Shown: positions 45,569 through 54,283, counted from the stretch's first letter. The stretch is 64,000 bases of DNA from Gammaproteobacteria bacterium (GCA_021772935.1 JAJFLA010000015.1:38100-102099), one strand, 5' to 3'. Notes: generated by a model from the sequence alone, not told the origin. A program made the numbers and translations.

Positions 45569-46804
45569 ATGGGGCTCTGGAAAACTATCAATATTGCCCT
45601 GATCGCACTTAAAGTGAATGCGTTACGCAGCTTTCTGACCATGCTGGGTATCATCATCGGTATCGCATCTGTGATTGTGATGGTGTCGGTATCCAGCGGC
45701 TCAAAGCAGGAAATCGAACGCGCCATCGATCAACTTGGCAGCAATATGCTGAGTATCAGACCGGGAGCATCTGTATCTGGGGGGCGGCATTCTGCGGCAG
45801 GGTCCGCAACACCGCTGACTGAAAAAGACATCACAAAACTCAAACACCGCTTTGACTTTTTAGAAGGGGTTTCAGGCAGCCTCAGTACAACTGCACCGGT
45901 AATTTATGGTAATAGTAACTGGACCACCAGCATCAGGGGGGTTCACACAGATTACATCGATGTACGGCAATGGGTTATTGATGAAGGACGTAATTTCAGC
46001 GAGCGTGAAACCCGCTCCGGTGGCAAAGTTGCCTTATTGGGACAGGATCTGATTGAAAAACTTTTTGGCGGAGAGACACCATTGGGTGCCCGTATAAGGA
46101 TTAAGAACGTGCCCTTTACGGTGATCGGCACCTTACAGGCAAAAGGCGAGTCCAGCTTTGGCAGGAGTCAGGACGACGTGATTTTTATACCAATTTCAAC
46201 CGCACGCATGCGCGTTAGCGGTCGCAATGACCGGTCGGTACCTGATATGGTCGGAAATATTTATCTAACCGTCAGCCTCGATTCAAACATACAAATCGCG
46301 CAACAGGAATTGACTGAATTTATGCGCGAGCTTAGGAAAATAGCGCCCGGTGCGCAGGATGATTTTTCCGTCAGAAATTTTTCCGAATTCATCCGTGCCA
46401 GAAATGAGACATCCAGCACCCTTGGCTTGCTATTGGCTGCTACTGCCGCCATCGCCCTGCTGGTTGGCGGTATCGGTATTATGAACATTATGCTGGTCTC
46501 AGTGACGGAGCGAACCCGGGAAATTGGTTTAAGACTAGCGGTGGGTGCCCGCCGCAATGACATCCTGATGCAGTTTCTGGTTGAGGCTGTAACACTTTGT
46601 CTGATCGGCAGTTTTTTTGGTGTCGCCATTGGAGTAAGCACCGGTGAACTAATACGTCAGACCAGCGAAATACCCGTCCTGCTCAACGTACCGATTATTT
46701 TTGTGGCAATTGCATCAGCAACATTTGTCGGAATATTTTTTGGTTTTTATCCGGCTCAAAAAGCCTCTCAAATGAACCCGATCGATGCCCTGCGCTACGA
46801 ATGA
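45569..46804 (+). CDS. MacB-like ABC permease
   Basis: A 411-residue inner-membrane protein with an N-terminal helix (FLTMLGIIIGIASVIVMVSV), a large MacB periplasmic domain (about residues 45-280), and three C-terminal helices with the family signature GGIGIMNIMLVSVTERTREIGLRLAVGARR, ending PIDALRYE. It works with the ATPase encoded immediately upstream and the adaptor. MacB-type machines use a mechanotransmission cycle to drive periplasmic substrates through an outer-membrane channel. The substrate could be a peptide, toxin or antimicrobial; the sequence does not decide. Confidence 0.92.
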   Translation: MGLWKTINIALIALKVNALRSFLTMLGIIIGIASVIVMVSVSSGSKQEIERAIDQLGSNMLSIRPGASVSGGRHSAAGSATPLTEKDITKLKHRFDFLEGVSGSLSTTAPVIYGNSNWTTSIRGVHTDYIDVRQWVIDEGRNFSERETRSGGKVALLGQDLIEKLFGGETPLGARIRIKNVPFTVIGTLQAKGESSFGRSQDDVIFIPISTARMRVSGRNDRSVPDMVGNIYLTVSLDSNIQIAQQELTEFMRELRKIAPGAQDDFSVRNFSEFIRARNETSSTLGLLLAATAAIALLVGGIGIMNIMLVSVTERTREIGLRLAVGARRNDILMQFLVEAVTLCLIGSFFGVAIGVSTGELIRQTSEIPVLLNVPIIFVAIASATFVGIFFGFYPAQKASQMNPIDALRYE

Positions 46805-46922
46805 ATTGCACAGCGACGATGAAGCTTTCATTATCCGTACGTTTGGTGAGCGGGTCAGAAGTTAAGCATCAATTCTGGGTTTTGATCGCGGTCAGTTTCG
46901 GGCATCTTAAAACGTTCGGTTG

Positions 46923-47327
46923 CTATGATGGTGGTTGCCATAAAATGTCGACAATTGGACATACCGGCACATCCTCTCCGGAACAACGACTGGAAATTGT
47001 TTTCAGTGTGTTTTCTATTTTTTTGAGATCTTTGATCTTGTTCCTGATCCGTTCAAGGTGTGCTTTGGTACTTTCCAGGACTTCCGCACAGGAATAGTCC
47101 TCACCATCCACCAGTTCAAGCAGTTCACGAGTCTCATCAATACTGAATCCAAGTTCGCGACAACGTCGGATGAAGGTCAGACGGTTGATCAACAACTGGT
47201 CATAGCTGCGATGTCCAGCCAAGGTACGTGGAGGGTCTGGCATCAGCCCGATTTTTTCATAATATCTTACCGTTTCACTATTGACCCCGGTCTTTTTGGC
47301 CAACGAACCACGCGATAATTGAATCAT
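46923..47327 (-). CDS. MerR-family metal-responsive regulator
   Basis: A 134-residue regulator. The N-terminal winged helix reads LSRGSLAKKTGVNSETVRYYEKIGLMPDPPRTLAGHRSYD. The dimerisation helix contains FIRRCRELGFSIDETRELLELVDG. Cys residues occur in RRCREL, DYSCAEV, SRCSGED and VPVCPIVD. In MerR the Hg(II) ligands are Cys82, Cys117 and Cys126. The last two here are eight residues apart instead of nine, so the metal may be Hg(II) or another thiophilic ion. It diverges from the thioredoxin-MerT operon across a MerR-type promoter. Confidence 0.88.
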   Translation of the reverse strand: MIQLSRGSLAKKTGVNSETVRYYEKIGLMPDPPRTLAGHRSYDQLLINRLTFIRRCRELGFSIDETRELLELVDGEDYSCAEVLESTKAHLERIRNKIKDLKKIENTLKTISSRCSGEDVPVCPIVDILWQPPS

Positions 47328-47353
47328 CTGGATTAGGTTTCCGTAAAAAGCAC

Positions 47354-47384
47354 TTGCACTTGTAGTAACTACAGGGCTCAGACT
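47354..47384 (+). promoter_or_regulatory. MerR-type promoter with long spacer and dyad
   Basis: -35 TTGCAC (47354-47359) and -10 CAGACT (47379-47384) are separated by 19 bases. The spacer contains a perfect dyad, TGTAGTAACTACA (47361-47373). A 19-20-base spacer with a centred dyad is diagnostic of promoters activated by MerR-family regulators. It points toward the thioredoxin-MerT-lipoprotein operon and sits in the 94-base gap from the regulator. Confidence 0.75.
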
Positions 47385-47421
47385 CAGGCAATCAAGATAG
47401 GTTCACTGGGTAAGACGACAA

Positions 47422-47763
47422 ATGAAAGCAAAGCTCAAAACCATCGCTACTGCCCGGATTTCATTCCTGGCTTTTGATGGCTGTCCATTGGCACCAAGGG
47501 CACACAGTAACCTGCTGGCAGCGATGGGCTCATTGGATTCTGAAATGCCGGTTATTTTTGAGGAAGTCGATTTGCTCAGTGAGTCGACCCCGGATGAGGT
47601 CAAATGCTGGGGCTCACCCACCATTCTGATCAATGGTGCAGATGTGATGGGCTCCAGCAAGGCTGACGCTTGTGGCTGCAGAATTTACAGCAACGAATCT
47701 GGTGTGCCATCAACCAGCGATATTGTGGATGCGATCAAGAGGGAAGCCAGCCATGACGCGTAA
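47422..47763 (+). CDS. Small thioredoxin-fold protein of a mer-like operon
   Basis: A 113-residue cytoplasmic protein. The N-terminal strand and loop FLAFDGCPLAPRAH has a single Cys21 followed by Pro where thioredoxins have CxxC. GSPTILING (Pro66) is the cis-proline loop of the thioredoxin fold. Further Cys are Cys62 before the loop and the pair ACGCRIY (84, 86). The Cys pattern suits binding or passing on a thiophilic metal. It is the first gene under the MerR-type promoter and overlaps the MerT-like gene by 11 bases. I do not know a specific family name. Confidence 0.78.
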   Translation: MKAKLKTIATARISFLAFDGCPLAPRAHSNLLAAMGSLDSEMPVIFEEVDLLSESTPDEVKCWGSPTILINGADVMGSSKADACGCRIYSNESGVPSTSDIVDAIKREASHDA

Positions 47764-48133
47764 TGAGAACCGAACCACCGCAACATCGACCGGTGGCGCT
47801 ATCAGCCTCAGTGCCCTGGCCTCGTTTATAGGGATTTGCTGTATCGGCCCGTGGACAGTCGCCCTGTTTGGTGTGCCTGGCGCCGTGGCTCTGGCACGCT
47901 GGCAACCCATCCGTCCATATATTCTTGTTGTTGCAGCCATGTTGATGGTCTGGGCATTTTGGCGGGTTTACCGACCCGTTAAAGTCTGTAGCGATGGAAC
48001 TTGCCCGGCCGGTCCATCGAAATGGTTAAAACTATTTCTGTGGCTAGGAGCCGTCCTGCTGGTCATGGCTTTTTTCGCGGAACAATTGCAATGGATAATC
48101 GTTGACCCCACACCGGTAGGACTCAGACAATGA
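47753..48133 (+). CDS. merT: MerT-like metal transporter
   Basis: A 126-residue inner-membrane protein with three hydrophobic helices. The first carries the vicinal pair FIGICCIGPW (Cys29, Cys30), and the loop after helix 2 carries VCSDGTC (Cys79, Cys84). This arrangement is that of MerT, which takes Hg(II) from the periplasm and delivers it to a cytoplasmic thiol protein. MerP and MerA are absent from the window; flanking thioredoxin-type proteins take their places. The gene overlaps both neighbours (11 and 4 bases), so translation is coupled. Confidence 0.85.
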   Translation: MTRNENRTTATSTGGAISLSALASFIGICCIGPWTVALFGVPGAVALARWQPIRPYILVVAAMLMVWAFWRVYRPVKVCSDGTCPAGPSKWLKLFLWLGAVLLVMAFFAEQLQWIIVDPTPVGLRQ

Positions 48134-49401
48134 ATCGACACTACACGCTGTATTCAGTTATTTTCATGATGATTTGGCTGGTCGCCTGTGAGCAACCATC
48201 ATCACCCACTGAGCTTGCCACGGACCCTGGCATGGTTGATGCCAGATCCTACATAGTCCTGAATGAATCGCTTGAACAGTTGAAATCTGACTTCAATAGC
48301 AACAAAGGCAAAACCCGGTTGATGTTTATTGTCGGCGATACCTGTGGCATTTGCCTGCGGGGCATGGCCGATTTGAACGACCAGTTTATTGCTCGCGCTC
48401 AAAATGACCAACGCCTGATTACCTTCGTAGTGCATGTGCCAACTCTGGGCGCCCAGGAAAAGCATATCCCTGATGCTATACCGTTATTGTATGGTCCCCG
48501 TGTATTCCATTACTGGGATGGGGCAGGAAAATCTGGTATTCATTTTGGCGATACGCTTAAAACAGATGGTGTTTACGCCTGGGACGTCTGGTTAGCTTAC
48601 TCACCTGATGCCGAATGGCTGGCAACTATTCCACCCAAACCCGACTTCTGGATGCACCAATTACCATCACTTGAAAAAAGTCTGCGGCTCAATGAAGAGC
48701 TTTTCGAAGAAAAAACACTGGCGTTGATGAAAACCATTGAAGCGGGTGATTTTGCCAGGCCAAACCAAAATGAAAGTGCGCTAATCGCTGACGCTACGAC
48801 CATACCAACCGTGGCTCAGCCCCGTGGAGTGGCTATCCAGGCTCACCTTATGGGCAAGGGTGGTTTTCATAATATCAAGGGCATCAAGACCATCACTCAA
48901 TCCGGTATGCTTACCTGGAAAACAGGCACCACGACGCTGAAAGTCACACAAGACTCGCTTGCTGGCATGAAACGAAGCTATGGCGATATAAACCATCCAC
49001 TTGCCAGCAGTGTGGAAAATATCCTGTCTGAATCATGGCAAATGCATGGACCCTTGTTCAGATGGAAACACCGGGGCAACGAGGTTCAAATTGATGGAAT
49101 GCTAAAGCTGCGTGAATCATTAGCCTGGAAGCTGCTGGTAAGCCAGCGCAATGGCTTACGTCAGGTGTTGTATATCGATAGTCACACCGGTGATAAGGTG
49201 CTGGAACAATACCTGAATGCGCAAGGCGAAATATTGATCTCCGTTAGGTCTGGTGATTTCAGAGCAGTTAAGGGTTTTCGCTTCCCATTCAAAACTGAAT
49301 ATCTGAACACGGCTGAAACCATCATTGCGTCAGAAATTTTTACTGATATTGAAATAGTAAATGCCGATCCATCTGATACCCAACCCGATGTGTCTCTTTG
49401 A
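48130..49401 (+). CDS. Lipoprotein with CGIC thioredoxin motif and LolA-like C-terminal domain
   Basis: A 423-residue lipoprotein (lipobox LVAC, Cys20). Residues about 40-190 form a thioredoxin-like domain with FIVGDTCGICLRGMADL (Cys72, Cys75) and helical continuation. The C-terminal part from about residue 225 (RGVAIQAHLMGKGGFHNIKGIKTITQSG, QMHGPLFRWKHRGNEVQIDGML, LDSHTGDKVLEQ-like) resembles the half-barrel of LolA/LppX-type or zinc-protease-associated domains, with no cysteines. ATG overlaps the MerT stop as ATGA. It probably sits at the periplasmic face and delivers metal or reduces thiols for the transporter. The combination is unfamiliar to me. Confidence 0.75.
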   Translation: MNRHYTLYSVIFMMIWLVACEQPSSPTELATDPGMVDARSYIVLNESLEQLKSDFNSNKGKTRLMFIVGDTCGICLRGMADLNDQFIARAQNDQRLITFVVHVPTLGAQEKHIPDAIPLLYGPRVFHYWDGAGKSGIHFGDTLKTDGVYAWDVWLAYSPDAEWLATIPPKPDFWMHQLPSLEKSLRLNEELFEEKTLALMKTIEAGDFARPNQNESALIADATTIPTVAQPRGVAIQAHLMGKGGFHNIKGIKTITQSGMLTWKTGTTTLKVTQDSLAGMKRSYGDINHPLASSVENILSESWQMHGPLFRWKHRGNEVQIDGMLKLRESLAWKLLVSQRNGLRQVLYIDSHTGDKVLEQYLNAQGEILISVRSGDFRAVKGFRFPFKTEYLNTAETIIASEIFTDIEIVNADPSDTQPDVSL

Positions 49402-49433
49402 AACAGGCAGCAGGCTTGAACAATTTCCGCGGT

Positions 49434-49880
49434 TTAATCGTCATTATCATCCACTTCGAACTGACCGCTCAGACGTCGCCAGATATGGGCCCATGAAAGT
49501 CCGATGGCGAGCAGGATTGCCAGCGCGATAAGTACCAACCAGATAATGGTGTTAGCCGAATCAGCATGAATGATCCCAATATCAGTCAATAGCCATATTC
49601 CTGTACCTATCAAGGCTGCGCTAAGTACGGTACCCAGGGTTCCCAGGCTACGTGCGGTAGCGACTATAAATATGGTCCACCCAACCAGCAAGATAACACC
49701 CACGAAAAAATGTACGGCGGCAAGACCATCTGCCTGAAAAGCCTCTTTTACCCAATGAACATAAGAGTAACCAGCAGGATTGAAGGTCACCAACACGAGT
49801 ACAAGTGCTGCCAAAACGCGCCACAAAAAATCAATCGCAGCGAAAGACTTATGTGGCTTTTGAGTGTTGGGTGTCGACAT
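49434..49880 (-). CDS. DUF6524-like small membrane protein
   Basis: A 148-residue inner-membrane protein with four hydrophobic helices (LWRVLAALVLVLVTFNPAG, LAAVHFFVGVILLVGWTIFIV, LGTVLSAALIGTGIWLL, IIWLVLIALAILLAIGLSW) and the sequence FNPAGYSYVHWV. It ends with SWAHIWRRLSGQFEVDDNDD. This pattern fits a conserved family of unknown function. It converges with the mer-like operon and appears to be transcribed alone. Confidence 0.75.
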   Translation of the reverse strand: MSTPNTQKPHKSFAAIDFLWRVLAALVLVLVTFNPAGYSYVHWVKEAFQADGLAAVHFFVGVILLVGWTIFIVATARSLGTLGTVLSAALIGTGIWLLTDIGIIHADSANTIIWLVLIALAILLAIGLSWAHIWRRLSGQFEVDDNDD

Positions 49881-50178
49881 AAAAAATCTCCAGCTGACAA
49901 AAAAAAGTACATGCTGTTCGCCTCAAACCAGTCTGAGACAGCCATGACTTAGAGTAACAAAAAGAACGGGCCAATATTTACAAAAAACCGGGTCTACATA
50001 CCTAAATCGTTAACTTCAAAGCGCTTGTTTTGTATTCTAACCCTAAGTATTCAGACAATATTATTTTCCGATAATCGGCCGTTTAAGAAAAAATCACAGA
50101 TCCCTCCTATACTAATTCTTAACAACCCGACCCTTTTGTCCTAGGGTCAAAAATAGTCATTTGCGTGGGAGAGGCAAG
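49881..50178. other. Intergenic region with a small dyad
   Basis: No gene is seen. GACCCT (50129-50134) and AGGGTC (50143-50148) form a six-base dyad about 30 bases upstream of the next gene. The rest is AT-rich and probably holds divergent promoters. Confidence 0.4.
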
Positions 50179-52293
50179 TTGAATATACACAAACTCAAAC
50201 ATTTCATACGTAATTCACCTGGACATCACAGCGTAAAGAGACATTCAAAGCTTAGGACGTTGATGATATTTATTTTCAGCCTGTTTTTTGTACTGACAAG
50301 CCAGGCCGATGACGTTGCTGCTCCAACGCAGCTGGTCGGCGACCATTCTACGGTGGCAACAACCGATGGCAGTATCCGTGACGATGAATTGATCGATTTC
50401 ATCTGCGCTCAAATCCTGCAAAACGGAGGCAAGGTCAAGGATGTCAAGCTGATGGTGAATTCCTGTTATGGCGGTGGCTTATTGGATGATATGGAGCGTG
50501 CCTTTGGTCCCAATGGTCTGTGTGAAGGTATACCGTGGGTGGGTGGTTCAGCCAGTGCTCCAGACACAACAGCCCGTGGCTGGTCTGACGAGACTGTAGA
50601 CATGTTTCCGGCTCTGAACCTGGGTTCTATCTGGACCAATGGTCTGACTGCAGCCCCTGGTTCGAATGTGGGTAACGCTGCTGGTTCCATGCATGGTGGC
50701 AGCTCAAGCAATAACGTTATATTGGACCTGGAAAATGCCGGAAAACTTGATCTGGCAGGACCCAATGGAAGCGGTAAGGAAGTACCACAGATTGCATCCG
50801 GCAACGGTGGTGACGGGATCATGTGGAGGATGGCCAACGCCAAACATGAAGCGGTGGTATTTGGTGGCCTACAAACCGACAAACGTCATACTAACAATAT
50901 TGAAAATGTTAAAAAGGCCCTGGAAGACACCTGGGGGGATGCGCCAACCAACATCCAGGATATTGATGGTGGATCGAGCCAGGATTTAAAAGATGCTATC
51001 GCGACCGCCGCTGGTCGTCTTGATGAAAACACCCAACTGGCGATCTATATCGATGACCATGGCGGTAGCAGCTTCGATTTCGATGAAGCTATTGGTGGGA
51101 TTTTAGACACCTTGATCGAAGACAATATAGCGCATGAATTCAGTATCCCTGATGGCTGGTTTATGGGCATGTTTGGTAATTACTTTGCGCGTCCCGCTGA
51201 ATTCCCGAATCCTTACCTCGGTCTAAACATCACCGAGTGTATATATTGCTCTTCCTGGGCTTATTATCTGAACGGCTACCCCCTCACCTTTCCCCAGGCA
51301 GGCAGTGACAGGACAGGGCTAGTGCGCATCCCAATTCCATTTCATGGCATCCGCCCCGGCATGAATCGTTTCGAGATGTTTCCACGACAACCTATGAATC
51401 TCCAGACCAGTGGATCAAAAACGCAAACCCACAATGGGTCCCTGCGGGTTTCCAACATGGAAATAAGTACGGGCCCGATCAACGAGCTCTTACATGATCA
51501 GCTATTGTTACCCGGACAGAGCGCGGCTTTTTTTGATTCAGGCCGCGATGGTGAAGGCATATTTGTCGAACTGCTCGATAACGGCTTTGCGGTCGTTTAT
51601 CTGTTTACCTATAACCTGGATGGTAGTGGGCAGGCCTGGATGGTGGGTCTGGGCGAGCAGGTTGGTGAAGGAATTATCGTCAGGGAAGTGCAGCAACCTA
51701 GCGGTGCAACTTTTGGGCCGGGCTTTGACCCAGCCGATGTGGTGCGTAACGATTTTGGCGCACTTGCTGTTCGACTGCCGACCTGTGGCACGAACCCTGA
51801 GCCCGGTAGCCTGTTCGTAAGCCCGAACCTGGACAATGGTTACGAAACCCTGGAAAGTTTTAACTATACCCAGCTATCTTCGATCGTGGATTGTGTGACA
51901 GAACAGGGGTCAGTCAACAGCCCATTATCCGGTTCCTGGTTTGACTCATCACACGATGGTGAAGGCATTGTGCTTGAAGTACTGGACAATGGTGTTGCCG
52001 TAGTGCAATGGTTTACGTTTGACAGCACTGGTAAGCAGATGTGGGTACAGGGTACCGGCACTTTTGTTGGCAACACACTGACAGTTACCAACTTGTTTAC
52101 AACCCAGGGTACGCAATGGGGGTCCGGTTTCAATGCAGCTAACGTCACCCAGGTACCCTGGGGGTCAGTGACCATGGTATTCAATGGTTGCGGCGAGGCA
52201 ACATTCACTTACCAGTCCACAGCTGGCTTTGGCAATGGCACCCTTAACATGGTGCGCTTAACCAGTTTGATGGGTATTACCTGTACAGAATAA
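50179..52293 (+). CDS. Secreted protein with caspase/legumain-like motifs and two GEG-type beta domains
   Basis: An exported protein of about 704 residues. A long basic leader precedes the signal segment LMIFIFSLFFVLTSQA. The N-terminal half has LVGDHSTVATTDGS, then VKLMVNSCYGGGLLDDM (Cys codon at 50464), an alanine/glycine-rich stretch, then AVVFGGLQTDKRHTNN and LAIYIDDHGGSSFDFDEA (His codon at 51058). NSCYGG and DHGG resemble the Cys and His motifs of the caspase-hemoglobinase fold, but the Cys motif comes first. The C-terminal third has two copies of a domain with FDSGRDGEGIFVE and FDSSHDGEGIVLE, related to that in the protein at 25887. TTG at 50179 follows GAGAGG; ATG at 50263 is an alternative start. 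Confidence 0.7.
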   Translation: MNIHKLKHFIRNSPGHHSVKRHSKLRTLMIFIFSLFFVLTSQADDVAAPTQLVGDHSTVATTDGSIRDDELIDFICAQILQNGGKVKDVKLMVNSCYGGGLLDDMERAFGPNGLCEGIPWVGGSASAPDTTARGWSDETVDMFPALNLGSIWTNGLTAAPGSNVGNAAGSMHGGSSSNNVILDLENAGKLDLAGPNGSGKEVPQIASGNGGDGIMWRMANAKHEAVVFGGLQTDKRHTNNIENVKKALEDTWGDAPTNIQDIDGGSSQDLKDAIATAAGRLDENTQLAIYIDDHGGSSFDFDEAIGGILDTLIEDNIAHEFSIPDGWFMGMFGNYFARPAEFPNPYLGLNITECIYCSSWAYYLNGYPLTFPQAGSDRTGLVRIPIPFHGIRPGMNRFEMFPRQPMNLQTSGSKTQTHNGSLRVSNMEISTGPINELLHDQLLLPGQSAAFFDSGRDGEGIFVELLDNGFAVVYLFTYNLDGSGQAWMVGLGEQVGEGIIVREVQQPSGATFGPGFDPADVVRNDFGALAVRLPTCGTNPEPGSLFVSPNLDNGYETLESFNYTQLSSIVDCVTEQGSVNSPLSGSWFDSSHDGEGIVLEVLDNGVAVVQWFTFDSTGKQMWVQGTGTFVGNTLTVTNLFTTQGTQWGSGFNAANVTQVPWGSVTMVFNGCGEATFTYQSTAGFGNGTLNMVRLTSLMGITCTE

Positions 52294-52302
52294 AGCAAGA
52301 AT

Positions 52303-52333
52303 GGTAGGAGGAATCTCATGTATTCCTCCTACC
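52303..52333 (+). terminator. Terminator-like hairpin after the caspase-like gene
   Basis: Perfect 12-base arms GGTAGGAGGAAT (52303-52314) and ATTCCTCCTACC (52322-52333) around a seven-base loop, ten bases after the stop, followed by a pyrimidine-rich stretch. Confidence 0.65.
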
Positions 52334-52466
52334 GCCTTCTCTCTGAGCAGTTCAATGAACGCGCTCGGCTAAAGGCCGCGAGCCCAAGATGGGTATGCCT
52401 ATTTTTGGTCTATTATTCCCAAATTCTCTTGAATTGACGTCTAATGAAGCAGGTGGTGAATATTTA

Positions 52467-53081
52467 ATGCGGAAATCGTCTTCTCAAGCAAAATTGAGCA
52501 ATGTACCAGACACGGCTGATAGCCGGCCCCTGTCGAATAAGTCCAGGCACTCGTCACCTGGTTCATCGACACATGTTGTTATTGAGCATGCATTTGAACA
52601 ATACAATGAGTCCCTGGTACGTTATCTCAGCGTTCGGCTGCGTTCTATCAAGGATGCCGAGGAGGTGGCACAAGAAGCCTATGTTCGCCTGCTGAAGCTG
52701 GACGAACCGGATACCATCAGCCATTTACAGGCTTACCTTTTCAAGATTGCATCCAACATAGCCGTTGACCGCATGCGCAGTCAGAGCAGAAAACCACAGC
52801 ACATACCATTCGACGGTGTCACTGAAAAGATAGCAGCACCCGAATCACCGTTGGATCAAAGACTGGATGCACAACGACAACTCCTGTTGATAAGAGAAAT
52901 CGTAAACGAATTACCACCCAAGTGCCGCAAGGCATTTTTGTTGTACAAGTTCAGAGGCCGGTCATACCTCGAGATCGCAGAAACCATGCACCTGACACAA
53001 AGCATGATCCGGAAGTACGTTTTACGCGCGATTGTCTATTGTCGTACACGTCTTGATGAAGAACACAAAGATGTCCGATGA
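52467..53081 (+). CDS. ECF sigma factor, FecI-like
   Basis: A 204-residue extracytoplasmic-function sigma factor. Region 2 reads NESLVRYLSVRLRSIKDAEEVAQEAYVRLLKLDEPDTISHLQAYLFKIASNIAVDRMRSQ, and region 4 ELPPKCRKAFLLYKFRGRSYLEIAETMHLTQSMIRKYVLRAIVYCRTRL. These are typical of FecI-group factors activated through a FecR partner by a TonB receptor. ATG at 52467 has AGGTGG upstream; the frame continues to 52389 without family similarity. The FecR gene begins 32 bases after its stop, followed by a receptor with an STN domain, a classic cell-surface signalling set. Confidence 0.9.
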   Translation: MRKSSSQAKLSNVPDTADSRPLSNKSRHSSPGSSTHVVIEHAFEQYNESLVRYLSVRLRSIKDAEEVAQEAYVRLLKLDEPDTISHLQAYLFKIASNIAVDRMRSQSRKPQHIPFDGVTEKIAAPESPLDQRLDAQRQLLLIREIVNELPPKCRKAFLLYKFRGRSYLEIAETMHLTQSMIRKYVLRAIVYCRTRLDEEHKDVR

Positions 53082-53113
53082 TCGTCTGAAACCAGTAGAT
53101 GAGGAAACATTTG

Positions 53114-54175
53114 ATGGATCAAAATAAATCAGCCCTACCTGATTCCCGGATGACAGAGGACGCTGTTTCCTGGTATCTGCGTATTCAGGAAGGGATTTCG
53201 CAGACCGATTTCAGAGCGTGGCGTCAATGGCTGGCTGAAAATGATGACAATGCACGGGCCTTTGATGCGGTTACCGAGTTTTGGCAACAATCCGAACAGC
53301 TTGAAAACCTACCCTGGCCGACAGACCTGGAATTAGTGGCTGATACCTATGATGGTTCTGTTGCATTATCAGTACCAGAGAAATCAATTCCAAGTCTACG
53401 GACCCATAAAACAGGCCGACGTGTTTGGCTGGCGATTGCTGCATCGATCGCAGTGGTCAGCGTGGTCAGCGTGATCCTGTTGCAACGACCCGAGCAGATG
53501 AACGCCAACTACCGTACTGCTATTGCTGAGCATCGCGTCATATCTCTTGAGGATGGATCCAGCATTACATTAGGTGCCCAATCGGATGTATCCGTCGTTT
53601 TTGATAAAGAAATCCGTCATGTAACACTTAAACATGGTGAAGCATATTTCAAGGTTGCGAAGGATATCTCGCGGCCTTTTGTTGTTGCCGCTGGCACTCG
53701 CACCGTACGTGCTTTAGGCACCGAATTTAACGTCAATATCGGGGTGCGTGATATCAAAGTTTCCGTGGTGGAGGGTCGGGTTCGGGTCGAAGGGCCTGCA
53801 CCTGAACCTACCGATAAACGTTCCGGCCAGGAGTCGTCCACCATCTCAAATCTTGAACCTGGTGATGTGCTGGATTTCAATGACATCGGTGATATCGGGA
53901 TTGTAAGTGAGGTCGATCCTATACTTACCGCATCCTGGATGGATCGACGTCTCGCTTATGTCGGTGCGTCCCTGGAATCGGTGATTGCTGATGTTAACCG
54001 CTATTCAACCACCGAACTCATTATTGGGGATCAAGCAACCTCGACATTGATATTCACCGGCACAATCTTTTCAGACGATATCGGTGATTGGCTGGTGGGC
54101 CTGGAAAAAGCATTCCCGCTACGCATCGTTGAGGTCGAGGGTCACGGGATTTTACTTATCCAGAAAAACATCTGA
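53114..54175 (+). CDS. FecR-family anti-sigma/sigma regulator
   Basis: A 353-residue inner-membrane signal transducer. The N-terminal cytoplasmic part has DAVSWYLRIQEGISQTDFRAWRQWLAENDDNARAFDAV, the DUF4880-type sigma-binding segment. One membrane helix follows (VWLAIAASIAVVSVVSVILL), then the periplasmic FecR domain (YRTAIAEHRVISLEDGSSITLGAQSDVSVVF, HGEAYFKVAKDISRPFVVAAGTRTVRALGTEFNV). The C-terminal portion includes the STN-like LESVIADVNRYSTTELIIGDQ. ATG at 53114 has GAGGA eight bases upstream and is better than ATG at 53099. It receives the signal from the downstream receptor and controls the upstream ECF factor. Confidence 0.92.
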   Translation: MDQNKSALPDSRMTEDAVSWYLRIQEGISQTDFRAWRQWLAENDDNARAFDAVTEFWQQSEQLENLPWPTDLELVADTYDGSVALSVPEKSIPSLRTHKTGRRVWLAIAASIAVVSVVSVILLQRPEQMNANYRTAIAEHRVISLEDGSSITLGAQSDVSVVFDKEIRHVTLKHGEAYFKVAKDISRPFVVAAGTRTVRALGTEFNVNIGVRDIKVSVVEGRVRVEGPAPEPTDKRSGQESSTISNLEPGDVLDFNDIGDIGIVSEVDPILTASWMDRRLAYVGASLESVIADVNRYSTTELIIGDQATSTLIFTGTIFSDDIGDWLVGLEKAFPLRIVEVEGHGILLIQKNI

Positions 54176-54283
54176 TCTCGGTCGACAGATACACGTTGTT
54201 CCCAAATATCCTTACATGTTCGTCTTAGCTACTAGGAATCGTTTTTATCACGACCTGGAACCACTGCAAAAGGACCAGCCAAG

